From Sporodiniella umbellata (lineage: Eukaryota > Mucoromycota > Mucoromycetes > Mucorales > Rhizopodaceae): DNA of 64,000 bases. Of this stretch, positions 1 to 11,600 are shown piece after piece. Every line of letters starts with the position of its first letter. Within the stretch, counting starts at the first letter, position 1. Position numbers and translations under genes: made by a program. Under the pieces are notes generated by a model. It saw only the letters and a program-made list of their open reading frames with translations, ran no database searches and was not told the DNA's origin. The stretch covers positions 186,001-250,000 of the forward strand of contig JAIXMR010000010.1 in NCBI GenBank assembly GCA_025677835.1, given 5' to 3'.

Positions 1-183
1 AACACTGTTGTTTCTTCTGACGCTTTCTTCCCCTTTTCTGACAACATCTACCGTGCACACCGTTCAGGTGTAAAATACATTGCCGCTGCTTCTGGCTCTG
101 TTCAAGACGATGTTGTTATCGCAGCTGCTGACTCCAAAGATATGGTCCTTGTTCATACCAAATTAAGACTTTTCCATCATTAA
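1..183 (+). CDS. ATIC: ATIC, bifunctional AICAR transformylase / IMP cyclohydrolase, C-terminal end
   Basis: Only the last 60 codons are in the window; the gene enters from the left edge in frame 1 and stops with TAA at 181-183. The segment contains the family's C-terminal core: a SDAFFPF motif, then [24 protein letters not shown] and the terminal LRLFHH. This enzyme (yeast ADE16/ADE17) performs the last two steps of de novo IMP synthesis in the cytosol, formylating AICAR and closing the ring. No intron is visible in the part seen. It is convergent with the FKBP gene that follows. The identification rests on the strongly conserved tail; which paralogue it is cannot be judged from a fragment. 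Confidence 0.9.
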   Translation, partial: NTVVSSDAFFPFSDNIYRAHRSGVKYIAAASGSVQDDVVIAAADSKDMVLVHTKLRLFHH

Positions 184-525
184 AACATCCTCGCAAATAA
201 ATCATATCTTTATTCATTTTTGAACTAATTGAAACTTTTCATGTTGCTTTGTAACTTGGCTGCATTAATAACCGCCTTTGAGTGTATATACAATGAGTTC
301 CTTTGTCAATTTTATCTGGAATAAACCGGCTAAATCCGATAAAATAGAGTACAAAGAGACTGACTGGTGAAGTATGTTAGAGAATCAAACCAATTTATTT
401 CAAGAGAATTATATATATATACGTATATATATATATGGTTGTGGTATTGTTCTCTTCTAAAAGAAAGTATTTTGGTAAGAAAAAGAAAAACAGAGGTAGT
501 CGCTTTAATACTAGTGGTTTTTTTC
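184..525. other. Convergent 3'-flank between ATIC and the FKBP-TPR gene
   Basis: 342 bases separate two convergent stop codons. The stretch is AT-rich and holds an imperfect (TA)n run at about 411-437. Open frames here are short and look like chance; no gene or RNA was recognised. It probably contains both 3'-UTRs and polyadenylation sites. Confidence 0.5.
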
Positions 526-1594
526 TTATTCATCGGCTACAGATCCATTGAACATTTTTCGATAAATCGAGGTACTTTTGGTATCGTATTTTTCTTGCAT
601 CTTCTCCACAGTTTTCAGTAGTTGTTGTAAACTTTGTTCATTCGGTTTATACTTGAGATAGCGTGAGTAAAAAAAAAAAAAGCTACCTAGGTTATCTTAC
701 TTGTAGACCCCTTTTGATGTACGCAATACTTGTGTCGAAATCCCCTTTTTCTAAAAAGGCCTGACCCAATCGATAATATGCCTTCAATTTAGTTTCGTCA
801 CGACTCAAAGCCTTAATACAGACTTCGATAGCGTAATCATAATTTTTGAGCTTTATATAGCATGCCGAGATATTCAATTGAATGGCCACAGTGAGATGTC
901 GAGCCTCTTCAAGCTCTTCTGGCTCACAATTCCACATGTCTACTATGTATTCACGGGCCTTCTTGTAGGCAAAAAGAGCCTGCTCAACCGCTCCTTCCTT
1001 GAACAAATCGTTTCCTTCGCTCTTTTTTTTTTCTGCTGATCTGATCCTTTCTATAGCTGATCCAGGCTTTTCCCAAAATCCAAGAAGTTCTACTTCGAAT
1101 CTCAGCTTCGCCTTGGGTGGAACAAGATATTTTCTTCCTTCATCGCCATAGCCTAATTTATCTCGTCAGGCGACCGTGTATGTACATCAAATTTTCAGCT
1201 AGTCACTTACCATAATCGCTTGTACAGACTATTTCGGCAATTTCCCCTACTTGCATTGTAGGAATGGCAAGTTCCCAAGCTTCAATCACCTTTGCTAAAT
1301 GTGGTTTTAGTTAGTGTTCAATCGATTGTTGCTATCTATTTGTTGTTTACCATCTCTCAGCTGAAAAGTGAACGCTTCTTTTTTGTCACGAGAGGAATCA
1401 AACTTTGTGTTGCCATCAAACAGAAAGGCCTCATAATGAACTTTTTTTATAGAATAGCAAAGAACTTTAGTAAAAGACAAGATTTAAAGTAAATATGCCT
1501 CACCGCTCACCATGTTAGTTGGCTCCGGTTTGAGACCTAAGCCTGGCTTGAGAACCTTTTTGGTAACTTGGTTGTCACTGGCGAGCTGTTCCAT
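526..1594 (-). CDS. FKBP-type peptidyl-prolyl isomerase with TPR domain
   Basis: Five exons (1504-1594, 1351-1440, 1211-1294, 701-1152, 526-651) give 280 aa, all junctions GT-AG and phase-consistent. Residues about 20-115 form one FKBP domain: VHYEAFLFDG, TKFDSSRD (the family Asp), VIEAW (the pocket Val, Ile and Trp), YGYGDEG and LRFEVELLGF. The remaining part is a TPR array (for example KAYYRLGQAFLEKGDFDTSI) as in FKBP4/5 or AIP-like immunophilins, which bind Hsp90 through the TPR. There is a single FKBP domain rather than the two of FKBP51/52. The pocket residues look retained, so catalytic activity is plausible. The start codon is 189 bp from that of a divergent small gene, suggesting a shared promoter. 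Which client it serves cannot be told. Confidence 0.9.
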
Positions 1595-1783
1595 AAAGGG
1601 CGCGACGTGTTTTTTTTTTTTCTCAAAAAAAAAAAAAAATAGAGGGAAAAGATACTTTAACAATCAAGTGACTTTCTAAGAGAGATTATATATAACCCCA
1701 CTCTCCTTTCCGCCGCCCCCCTTTTTTTTTTGCTGCTTTTATTTTTTTTTTTTAAACAATCTCTATTCATTTCAACATCAAAA
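1595..1783. promoter_or_regulatory. Putative bidirectional promoter (FKBP-TPR / coiled-coil gene)
   Basis: Only 189 bp separate two divergent start codons. It has T and A homopolymers (about 1611-1640 and 1722-1753) and a TATA-like GATTATATATAA at about 1684-1695. The promoter role is inferred from position. Confidence 0.45.
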
Positions 1784-2238
1784 ATGGAAAAACATGAAAA
1801 GATAATAAACAATTTGGACCGGCAATTTCAACAAGTCGACAATGCCTTTGAAAACAACAAAATGAGGGTGTTTGGTATTAAAAGATAAGGACAAGAATAT
1901 GTTGTCTAACATACAAAAGGCGAAAATACATCAAATATGTTTAAAGAGCTTGATGTGATGAGAAGAAAACAAATCGACCTGGCCAGTGACCATGTATCTT
2001 TGGAAGCGATTGATGATATACCGTAAGAAGAGAATCCAAACAATCTAATTATATCTCTTAATACGGATCTAAAAACAGGCCAATCAAAATGAGTCAAAAT
2101 GCGGATTATTTGGCAAATAATTTTGAGAAAAAGAAAGAAATACTGAAAAGCATGATGGAAAAGGTAAGTAAACAAGCATCGAACATATGGATAGTAACGC
2201 ATTGAGTGTAGCTGGATGATTTAACGCAAGCTATGTAA
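1784..2238 (+). CDS. Small coiled-coil protein of unknown function
   Basis: Four exons (1784-1874, 1920-2022, 2079-2163, 2212-2238) encode 101 aa; introns of 45-56 nt are GT-AG and keep frame. The protein is highly charged and almost entirely helical by composition (MEKHEKIINNLDRQ at the N-terminus; EKKKEILKSMMEKLDDL near the C-terminus) with no signal peptide or membrane segment. Such short coiled coils are common in BLOC/BORC, kinetochore or tethering complexes, but I do not recognise the family and assign no function. The careful splice structure over 300 coding bases argues that it is real. It is divergent from the FKBP-TPR gene. Confidence 0.65.
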
Positions 2239-3172
2239 GTTATTTTTCGCTGTGATCTTTGGTGCGACTACTGTCCTGACAGAAAAAGTTATTTTAGGGA
2301 CCAATTTAAAAAAGTGTCTAGTCCCACTCCACCTCTAACCTAGCATATTTCTTCAAAACACTTTTTATATTAAATTGAACCAAAGCTACACCTTTTTCTC
2401 TCTGAGAAAACTACTGCTCTATTTACCCGTATCAGCTCTGTTACCGTAGGCGATAGTATCGTAAATAAATACCTTTAAAGGCTCACAATATGAGGGAGCT
2501 AAAGAACGCAGTTCCCTTTCTTGTTCCAGCAAACATTAAAAATAAAAAAGAAACTAAAACCTAAAAACCGAGATGGTTTCTATTATTGTTTCCAAATAAA
2601 ACAAAACAATGATTAAAACTGAGTCTGTTTCTGGGTAGAGTGGCAATGGTTTAAGGGTCTATAATTAGTAAAAAGAGAGCTCGACACGTAACAAAGAGGA
2701 ACTATTTTTTAAAGAGAAACCGAAAGAACAACGACATGCTTTGGATTTTAGCGCACAAGTAAACGCACTGTTTGTTTGTATATTCAGGGACGTTTTGTTA
2801 AATGGGGGTGTACAGAAAGGGTGTGGGGTTATCAAACCTGCCGGCTATGCATGCTTTTTTCAATTGCAGCAGAAATTTTTGCTAGTTTTATATTTTCTAA
2901 ACAGTGCATGAGAAGAAGCTTTTCTGTAGATCAAGACCATGTATATGTCGCCAGAGAAAGCAGAGAGGTACAAGAAATCGAAAGTAAAGTATTTAGAATT
3001 CGAATGGCCCCTTTTGGTTGTCTGTGAGATGGCATTTTACTTTAAAAGCCTGCATTCGAATATATCGGCATTTTAAAAGACAAGTAAACTCATGTAATGA
3101 AAAAGAATTTTTTTTATTATTGTTATTATTATGTTGTTGTGCGTTGAAAGAAAGTGTTTGTGTGTTTGTGTT

Positions 3173-3205
<33 letters not shown>

Positions 3206-3220
3206 ATTTATAAATAATAA
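2239..3220. other. Intergenic region with a GT/TA microsatellite
   Basis: About 980 bases between the coiled-coil gene and the stop of the VTC-like gene. An 83-codon open frame at 2776-3027 has no recognisable homology, intron structure or codon signal and I regard it as chance. A compound microsatellite, (TG)n then (TA)n, runs from about 3151 to 3204, directly next to the VTC stop. Confidence 0.5.
3151..3204. repeat. Compound (TGTGTT)/(TG)n-(TA)n microsatellite
   Basis: Alternating purine-pyrimidine DNA: GTGTTTGTGTG units pass into (TG)n and then (TA)n, ending 17 bases from the stop codon of the VTC-like gene. It probably lies in that gene's 3'-UTR. Confidence 0.85.
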
Positions 3221-4873
3221 TTAGGGTCTATCTTCCTCTGGCTTAGGCTTTTGTTTCTTTTGTGCACCACGTCTTAATCCAGTAGCGGGTGCTGAGGGAA
3301 CAGCGTCTGTAGCTTTAGCAACGTCATTTAAGCGGCGTTCTTCAGCTTCCATAGCACGTCTGTATTGACCGTCAATTAAGGGTTTGAATGACTTTGAACG
3401 GGTCAAACCAAAGTTAGTAGCACGAGGTTTGCGGATATCAATATCCATTTCAGGCAACCACCAAGGCAAGAGGGGCATACTGTCACGGAAGAAGTAGCAG
3501 GCGCCATGTAAATATTTGGAAAATCGGGGAACCTCGTGAACCAAATGAGAATCAACGAGCTTAGTGAGCCATTCTGGGGGTTCTTGACCTAAGTGAGTTT
3601 GCAACTTGGTTTCCAAAACGGCATAGGGGAAACGACAGATTTCCTTTTCATCAAACTGGCTGAAAGGGTGTTCAATACCAGCATCAGGACGGCGCCATTC
3701 GTCACCTTGTCTACGAATCTTACCGTCGCGGTTGTCTTCCAAAATAAAGGCAAGATCGGTATCTAAACTGACTCTCACACGTTGGTCCCCGGGCAATTGG
3801 AACGCTGTACGGTTATAGAATGCACGAAGAACAGGCTTCAAATGTTTTTCTCTAAAGGACGTTTGAACACCGCTAGCGATAAAATGTGTATCCTTGCAGA
3901 TCTGCTCATCGATTCCTTTTTGTCGTAGGCGGTCTGCGATTTCGTCTGCGGAAAGCTCGCTCTTTACGAACGCAGGTACCTCATCTACACCAATTCTGAA
4001 GCGGTCCTTAACTGAGGCACCGTCCAGCCAGTGAGCGTGGTGCGTTTTTCTTTCGATAAAGACTTGAGTAGACTCCATGGGGCCATACCAACGGAAACGG
4101 ACAGCCTCAGCACCCTCATCACGTTGAAGACGGCCTGTGTAGAGATCGAAATCATCGTTGTCATAATAGACACTGGAAATAGCGCTGTCGCTAGATTCGT
4201 ATTTTTTGTCTTTGTTAAAAATCAACACGGGCAAATGCAACATGATGATCGACTTGACTTCAGTGACGTTGTCAGGGTGGATCCAATATTTGGCAGTGGC
4301 ACGTTCAAATGCATTCTGGTCACCGCCTGCAGCGTTGTTACCCGTACGAGGCTTACCTTGAAGACGGCAGAGATCATGTAGAGAGGAAATATAGACAATA
4401 GCCACATCAAATCGTTGCTTGTCAAGAGGTTTGGCTCTCAGTTGAGGAATAAAATCCTGTTGAAGATGGAGATTGGTCCATTTATCGTGCTTCTTGAGGA
4501 TCTTTTGGAATCCGATATAATTCATTCTTGTAAACTTGGCCAAATCGTTAACATCAAAGAGAACCTCAGTCAAGGCATCGTCCATAATGTTCCAGTTTTG
4601 CTCAGAAGACCAAGAGGGATTGTTCATAAAGGTCTGCAAAGTTCTTTCACAGTAGCTAATACGTGCCTCCACTTCTGACAACTTGGCCCCCACAAAGTCA
4701 TATACCTTTTCTAACTCATTCTCGAGTAGATGAATGAAGTCTTTTTCGTCTTGCTCTGTCCAGCCGTGATCTAGCTGTCTTGCCTTTAACTCAGTCTTTA
4801 ACACGTCGTAATTGATGTAAGAGAGACGCCATGGACCAAAGATGCCATTCTTGAGTTGTTCAGCAAATTTCAT
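3221..4873 (-). CDS. SPX-VTC polyphosphate polymerase-like protein lacking the membrane domain
   Basis: A single exon of 550 aa. Residues 1-150 are an SPX domain (MKFAEQLKNGIFGPWRLSYINY, inositol-pyrophosphate sensor; basic KKHDK cluster in the third helix). Residues about 190-470 are the VTC triphosphate-tunnel domain: SSVYYDNDDFDLY, RFRWYG with its two Arg, IERKTH, RVRVSLDTDL, VLETKLQ and RFSKYLHG. Yeast Vtc4 makes vacuolar polyphosphate from ATP with this domain and ends in three membrane helices. Here the chain ends in a hydrophilic basic tail (RRGAQKKQKPKPEEDRP) with no hydrophobic segment. Most tunnel residues appear present; one expected Lys of the last basic pair may be Arg (RFSK). 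No downstream exon with membrane helices was found. It may depend on a separate Vtc1-type subunit. Confidence 0.88.
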   Translation of the reverse strand: MKFAEQLKNGIFGPWRLSYINYDVLKTELKARQLDHGWTEQDEKDFIHLLENELEKVYDFVGAKLSEVEARISYCERTLQTFMNNPSWSSEQNWNIMDDALTEVLFDVNDLAKFTRMNYIGFQKILKKHDKWTNLHLQQDFIPQLRAKPLDKQRFDVAIVYISSLHDLCRLQGKPRTGNNAAGGDQNAFERATAKYWIHPDNVTEVKSIIMLHLPVLIFNKDKKYESSDSAISSVYYDNDDFDLYTGRLQRDEGAEAVRFRWYGPMESTQVFIERKTHHAHWLDGASVKDRFRIGVDEVPAFVKSELSADEIADRLRQKGIDEQICKDTHFIASGVQTSFREKHLKPVLRAFYNRTAFQLPGDQRVRVSLDTDLAFILEDNRDGKIRRQGDEWRRPDAGIEHPFSQFDEKEICRFPYAVLETKLQTHLGQEPPEWLTKLVDSHLVHEVPRFSKYLHGACYFFRDSMPLLPWWLPEMDIDIRKPRATNFGLTRSKSFKPLIDGQYRRAMEAEERRLNDVAKATDAVPSAPATGLRRGAQKKQKPKPEEDRP

Positions 4874-7602
4874 TTTTTTTTTGTTAATAGAAAAGAGAAA
4901 AGCAAAAAGTGTAAAAGTATAAAAATAATTTTTTTAAAAAAAAAAAAAAACACAACTACGATTCTATAAAAAAAAAAAAAACCTATTTTTGGACAGACTC
5001 AGCCAAAATATTTGATTTCCGCTCTATTTTCAAGGTGACAAAATGTAAGAAAACACACCAAAAAAAAAAAAGAAAAGGCGGAATATTTGCTTTGCCGAGT
5101 TTTGATTTGTTTTATCGGCTCTGAAAAAAGCTGACGTCCGCAAGGACATGTGGGTTTCTATATATGGGCTCATAGTAAATCTTGCTTTCTTTATGGCTGT
5201 TCCATATTATTCAGCTTCAAAAAAGCTATTTTTTTTTTTTTTTTTTGCCGCGGCTGACTCCGTCTTGGTTCTGTCTTGCAATACACATACTTAGTTTACC
5301 GATTCAAAAAGAGAATCCTATAAGAGCCAATATCATTTTTATGTTCCTTTTTACAAAACAAAAGTATCCAACTCAGCCACATTGCCTTTCTAATCCGAAA
5401 TGTATTAAAGAAAGCAGCACAGGCTATTAACTCATTGATCTACATAGAGAGAACTCTCCTTGGTTGCTGTTTTGTTTTGCTTTTGTTTTTGAATTCCAGC
5501 AAAATTTTGAATCAGGGCTTACTGACTGCCTTTTTATTATCTTTTTTGTTGAAATACAAGTAGTGTATTTATGTATGTATGTGTGTATATATGTATGCAT
5601 ATAAACTAGGGATAGAGACGAAATAAACACAAAGAAACGTCTGCTATTGCCTATGGACAGGTTTCAGACAAAATAATATGCAAGTAGAATAGAAAGACCG
5701 AAAAATATAAATGGCCTATTTTCATTCGTATATACCCTTTCCTGAAACATACAATCGAACAAAAGAGCTGATCTACTATATAAAACGATATTCCACCTCA
5801 AGCCCTTCAAATCCCAAGCCATATTTTCGACTGTCTATTCTAGGTTTAGCTGAAATACGATTGTGTCGTTTTGACACAAGAAGCTAATATAAAGCTATAC
5901 TTTTTCTTTTTTTGGTTTGTTTGTGAATCCTGTTTGTAAGCATGAAACTGAAATTTATGCTAACTGGCGTTAGCTATTTAGACAAAGCCTATCCCCTTTG
6001 TTTTTTTTTTTTATAATACGATCTTGGTTAGAGCCTACATTTTGGTTAACCATAAACTTTTGCAAAAGTTAAGGTAATAAATAAAGATAAAATGTCATAA
6101 GCTGCTTACACAATACAAATTACAGCTTTCTTTCCAAGGCCGGGTGATCCGATGCACCTCCCCCCTTTTTTTTTTTTTTTTGACATTTGAGAGTACAAAA
6201 AGCGCAATTTATTAAAATGCCATTTGGTGTCTTTATTACTATGAAAGAAGTCAGGGAAGAAAGGCGCAAGAAAAAGAGGCGCCCTTAGTCGTTTAGTCAG
6301 GATCCAATAAATACGCACTCTCGTCTTTAACAGCCAAGGAATATATTGTCAGGTCTATGCCTTATCGTTCTTCCGCAAATGTAAATCATACGCGTTCCGA
6401 CTAAACCTTCAGGCAACTGAAGTTTAAAAAAATAGATGGACAGTAAATAAACCAAAGTACACAAGAACATAGAACTTTATATTTTATAAGCTAGGTGACG
6501 AGGTCTAACAAAAATCAGGATTTAGCTAACTCTTTGGTGCTATATGGAGTGTTCCCATAGCATATTAAATCAGATAACAGGAAGAAATAAAAGATCTGCT
6601 ACTCAAAGATGAATCGAAAGCGGTGCTTTGTTTAGAGATCCTCGTACAAAAAGCACATGATTTTTATGTAATAAGGACGTTAGTAAACAAAAACGAGTAG
6701 TCTATATTCTTGGAAAATCACCTCTTTTTTTTTTCTTACAAGGTATGTAAGCAAAACAAGCTTTTCCTTATCTTTTTTTTTTTTTTTTGTAAATATTCCA
6801 AAGATTACTCATAAATTCTAAAACAGTTCCGGAAAAAAGAAACTGCTCATTTCACTTTTATTATTTCAACCATGCTACTATTACTTATGAACCAAAATAG
6901 TCTATAGAGTTGACATTTGTATAACCAACGTCAAATTATTTATTGTCTTTGACATTTGCTTTTTGACACATGCCATCCATTTTGTAAGTGAGTTTAGTTT
7001 TAATAAAATTTCTGAAGCTAAAGGGCAAATATGCTGAATTATAAAATCGCTGTTGTTTATTTTTGATTTCTTACTCCTTTACCTTGGCTCGGATTTCGGG
7101 TACATATGCTATATGATTCCAATTCTTTTTTTCTCATTCATCATGGCGTCAAAAAAAAAGTACCTTTTGTCATTTCTTTCTTTTGATTACCTCTATTTTA
7201 GAAATCATATGAAAAAACAATACGCTATACAGCCTTAAAAAGATATACAGGATGGATGGCTTCATAAACCGCGGGTGATATTGCTTCAACTGAATTAACA
7301 ACCCAACAATTTACTTTTACAAAATGTGTAATAAGCTCGTCATACAAACGATGGGTATGTATATTTAGTCAGATTCTTTTATCTTCTTTTTTCGGATTTG
7401 TAAAATGTATTTGTTAGTTTCCAGACCCAATTTGATCATCGCATTGTCTTATTACGTATAGAACATAGGTGATACAAGTACTTACCACCAAAAAAAAAAA
7501 AAATTCTTTGATCATCGATACATGTTGGTTGAATTTTGATGGGTTATAGTCTTTTATTGTTGTTATCTGTTGAGTTTAATAATAAAAGCATATATTGTGC
7601 AG
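4874..7602. other. 2.7 kb intergenic region upstream of the VTC-like gene
   Basis: The 5' flank of the VTC-like gene and 3' flank of the phospholipase gene. Near the VTC start there are poly-A tracts (about 4936-4980) and at about 5132 a TGACGTCC motif similar to a CRE/ATF core. An imperfect GTAT repeat occurs around 5570-5600. Open frames are short and unlike proteins; I see no gene, tRNA or repeat element here. Confidence 0.5.
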
Positions 7603-9313
7603 TCAAGTAGTTTGTATTCTATCGGCCTCTGTAGGACAGTATATGGGAGCACTTGAATCATATATGGCCGTTATGTTCTTCTGAGCAAGAGGTATAAACA
7701 TCATCTTCCTTTTTTTAAAAAAAAATGAGTTGATTTTAAAGTTATAAATATAAAAACGAACCAAAGCACTTTCGATAACCAAGCGTGGGCCAAAGCGGAA
7801 GGGTGAAAACAATCAATATTACTAAGGTCTATGTTAATAAAAGGTGTTCCTAAACAACAGCGTCTACAATAGCAAAAGAAAAGAATAAGCCTTTCTCTCT
7901 GTTTACCTTATAGCTTGAATCGGAAAGCTCATAATGTCTACTAACAGTGGTTGATAAATAACAGCAAATGTGTCATTTGGCTCATTGTATTTAGATACAA
8001 CTTGTTGTATGGCTTTATTGTAACCAGCAAAGTTATCGTTCATAATTGTAAGGTTTGTTTCTGTATGTGAACATTCACATTCATGATCGTGACCCACAAA
8101 GTTACTAAACTTGATGGGCTGACAATACTCTGGGTATTTAGATGTGGATACCACAATATCCTGTACTCGCATCAACCCAACTATGACAGAATTAGAGTTT
8201 TTTTTTTTTTTTTTTTTTTTTTGTAGCCTACTTATTTGAACTAATGTGTTAGTTGTTTTGGCCTTTAGCGTTTCTACAGTACTCCAAATATTTGTACCAA
8301 AAGGATAAGGTAGAGAAGTCGGCTCAGTACAGCTGTGACATATATCGTTGGATCCAATAAATAGAGTAACCAGCTTCCAATCGTTTGGATGAATCCTTCC
8401 GGCCTCATACTCTGTATCCAATCGATCAAATATATAGCTCAGTTGGTGATCCAAGTTTAGACTGCGTGCTCCTGATTGAGCGGCGTTAAGCATATCGATA
8501 TCATCTCTATATTGACCATTGGGGCAGAATTGGTTTCCTGATAACCGCAAGTAAGCAAAAATGTTATATTCTTCCTCTCTTTTTTTCCAAAAAAAAAAAA
8601 AAAAAATCTGGAGATTACCAAAACAAATAGATATGATATGATTCCCTACCGAAGGGCCATAAAGATTATGTGAATAATAGTTTAATATATTTGGCATAGT
8701 AACAGCGCCTTGATCCTAGCAAAAGAAGCGCCATGTTAAGAAACCGAAGTTGGAAGAAAAAACACATTATATATATATAACTTACTCCACCTAATGCAAA
8801 ACTAATGCCTCTGTTTTCGTACAAGTTTTTCGTATTGACAAAGCGTGTTTGAATTCCCTTGGCAGCAAAACCCGCCATAACACTTTAAATCATAAATTGA
8901 CAGATAGAAGAAGAAGGAGGGAAAGCTACATACCTGTCACCTAGGCCGATAACCACCTTTATATCATCCGGCCGAAGGTCATGTACAGTCGCTGCAGGAG
9001 ATATCCTTGGTGGTAGTTGTGAACATCCAATATCCAAAGGCACCGAAATATTAGCTACAGGTAATATAGATGAAGTTTTAATTAAAGGAATGAGCAAAAG
9101 TGTATAAAGATAAGCCAAAGTAGATAAAAGTGAGGCCATCATCAAAAAGCTGAATAGTCTATCTACTGTAGATAAAAAGTTTCGACTCACAGCAGCAGTA
9201 ATTGAGACTTCAGTAAGTAGAGAGTTTTCAGTTGTTGTGTTTTCTTCTCTTTTTGTTAACTGAAGTGGGTTTGAGAAAGATGAAATATAGGAATTCCCTC
9301 TAACATAGAACAT
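7603..9313 (-). CDS. GDSL phospholipase B1-like lipase, membrane-anchored or secreted
   Basis: Seven exons (8934-9313, 8786-8882, 8619-8715, 8232-8537, 7907-8180, 7762-7821, 7603-7708) give 439 aa in phase throughout. It follows the animal/fungal phospholipase B1 plan: HDLRPDDIKVVIGLGDS (block I, nucleophile Ser), DMLNAAQSGAR (block II Gly), LFIGSNDIC (block III Asn) and NIDCFHPSALAHAWLSK (block V Asp and His). The conserved tail P-AQKN...CPT is also present. A hydrophobic stretch at about residues 57-80 (MMASLLSTLAYLYTLLLIP) precedes the domain. With the first ATG it is a signal anchor; with the internal Met-Met it would be a signal peptide, so the start is uncertain. One donor is the unusual GTTCGT. 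Expected activity is hydrolysis of acyl esters of phospholipids outside the cytosol. Confidence 0.9.
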
Positions 9314-9496
9314 CTTTAGATATAGAAAAACAACAAAAGAAAGAGTATAGTGGGTTTATATACACTTTTTATTGTTTTGTTATTTCTCGTCTTTTTATTG
9401 TTTAAACAGAAAAAACTTTATATTAAAAAAAAATAGTGTAAAAATTACACACATAAAGGAGATGATGATCGCAAAGTATACACTTTAAGGGGAATT

Positions 9497-10782
9497 TTAA
9501 ACTTGAATTCGCAACAACCGATATATTTGAACACCTGTTTCTGTTGTCATAGGTGGAACCAAAACATCGTCTATATCTTGCTTTCCACCTAACTGTAGTA
9601 GCGTTACTTGGAAACCGTTTGACCTGCATAAACTCCAAAAAGTTTCTTCTTCCTCCTTGTTAAACCCACGTCTTTTATAGCCAATATAAATACGTGTAGT
9701 ATCTTTACTCAAGTCCACAAACGTCTTTACTAAATCCTTAAAAAAATGCGCTTCATAAAGCACATCAGAAGCAATAATAAGATCTGCCTTTGAGCAAGTC
9801 TCTGCGTTTTCTTTGTTTCCCCATAATAAAGATTTGGCAGATAGCTCGGACGTTTTTTTTAGGCTGTTATTAATCTCAATATTTTTTTCAATCAGTTGAA
9901 GTGCCTCGTCCAGTTCCGTGATTGTTATTTTCCCTTTGCCTATTGCGTTTGACTTGGATTGAGACATCATACTCGCAATATAAAGCCCTATCAATCCGGT
10001 ACTATCACAGTTTGTCATTAATGTGTACTTTCGTTCTCAAGTCACTTTTACCCAGCACTCAAATCTACAGTGTGTCTGCTGTCTACATATTCAGGGTGGT
10101 GTTGAATAACTCTTTTAATCACTTCCAGTGTGACCAAGGCTGAGTCCCATATCTTTCCCGGAATACCTGTATCCCACATCTCATGAATAGCCACCTGCCC
10201 ACGCGAAAAAACGCGGTAACCGTCATAAGCCATATCGAGAGGAGGCTGTTTCCAAAGCTCTAAAGGTAAACTAGTATCTCTATCCTCTTTTTCAAGATCA
10301 CAAACAATCTCAATGGGCCCTACAGTCAGAGGCTGTATGGCGTTAGGTATGCGAACCGTTGAGGTTGGCTCAATACATAAAAATCGTTTTCCTCCTTTAG
10401 CCTGACCGTGTTTGGGTTGAACTCTGAATAAAAATGCGCCTTTGCCCGATCGATAAAAGCCTGGTATGGGGTTTGGCTCTTTGGCAAGCTGACCTTCTTG
10501 AAAACTACAAGCAGGTTTTAGCTCTATTTCCCACTCATCGTCGTTCATTAAAGGTGTCATGCTTTCATTAGCAGGTGTTTTTAGTTGGCATGTGACTATG
10601 ACCTGTCCATCGGGTTCAATGTCGGAACGTCGAAAAAGACCTAGTTCGTTGACAAGTAAAACGTCAACTCGGTACCAACAACCAGGAGCTATATGGGAGG
10701 CGATGGGGCTTCTTAAATTCACTCTGTAAAGAGAAAAATGGCCTTCAAGTTTGGCACGAAATTCATCGTCTGTCAAACTCAT
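9497..10782 (-). CDS. Seven-beta-strand methyltransferase, METTL21-like, with extra N-terminal domain
   Basis: Two exons (10052-10782 and 9497-10001) encode 411 aa. Splicing restores methyltransferase motif I, DLSAGTGLIGLYIAS, across the intron. Downstream are the ADLIIASDVLYEAHFF segment (motif post-III of the lysine-methyltransferase group) and a GVQIYRLLR end. The catalytic half resembles METTL21/EFM-type enzymes that methylate lysines of chaperones and elongation factors; substrate is unknown. The first roughly 200 residues are a separate, beta-rich-looking domain I cannot name (GCWYRVDVLLVNELGLFRR, GKGAFLFRVQPKHG). The start lies only 58 bp from the stop codon of TMEM234 on the same strand, so its promoter must overlap that gene's 3' end or the two are co-transcribed. 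Confidence 0.8.
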
Positions 10783-10840
10783 TTATTTACTTTTTGCCAA
10801 AACAAAATAGGCCGAAAAAAAAAAGACTTTCGCTTCTTAT

Positions 10841-11513
<673 letters not shown>

Positions 11514-11600
11514 TTTGTTTTTGTTGTCAAGTGACAAAACAAATTCGTTTTGTCTCCGCCGAGTTAATTACTTTTATTTTATTTCTACTCAAGATAAATA

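Noticed and set aside
2776..3027. 83-codon plus-strand open frame
   Set aside because: No homology, no splice partner, no conserved domain and low-complexity flanks; consistent with chance.
4031..4678. Open frames opposite the VTC-like gene
   Set aside because: Antisense shadows of a strongly supported coding exon.
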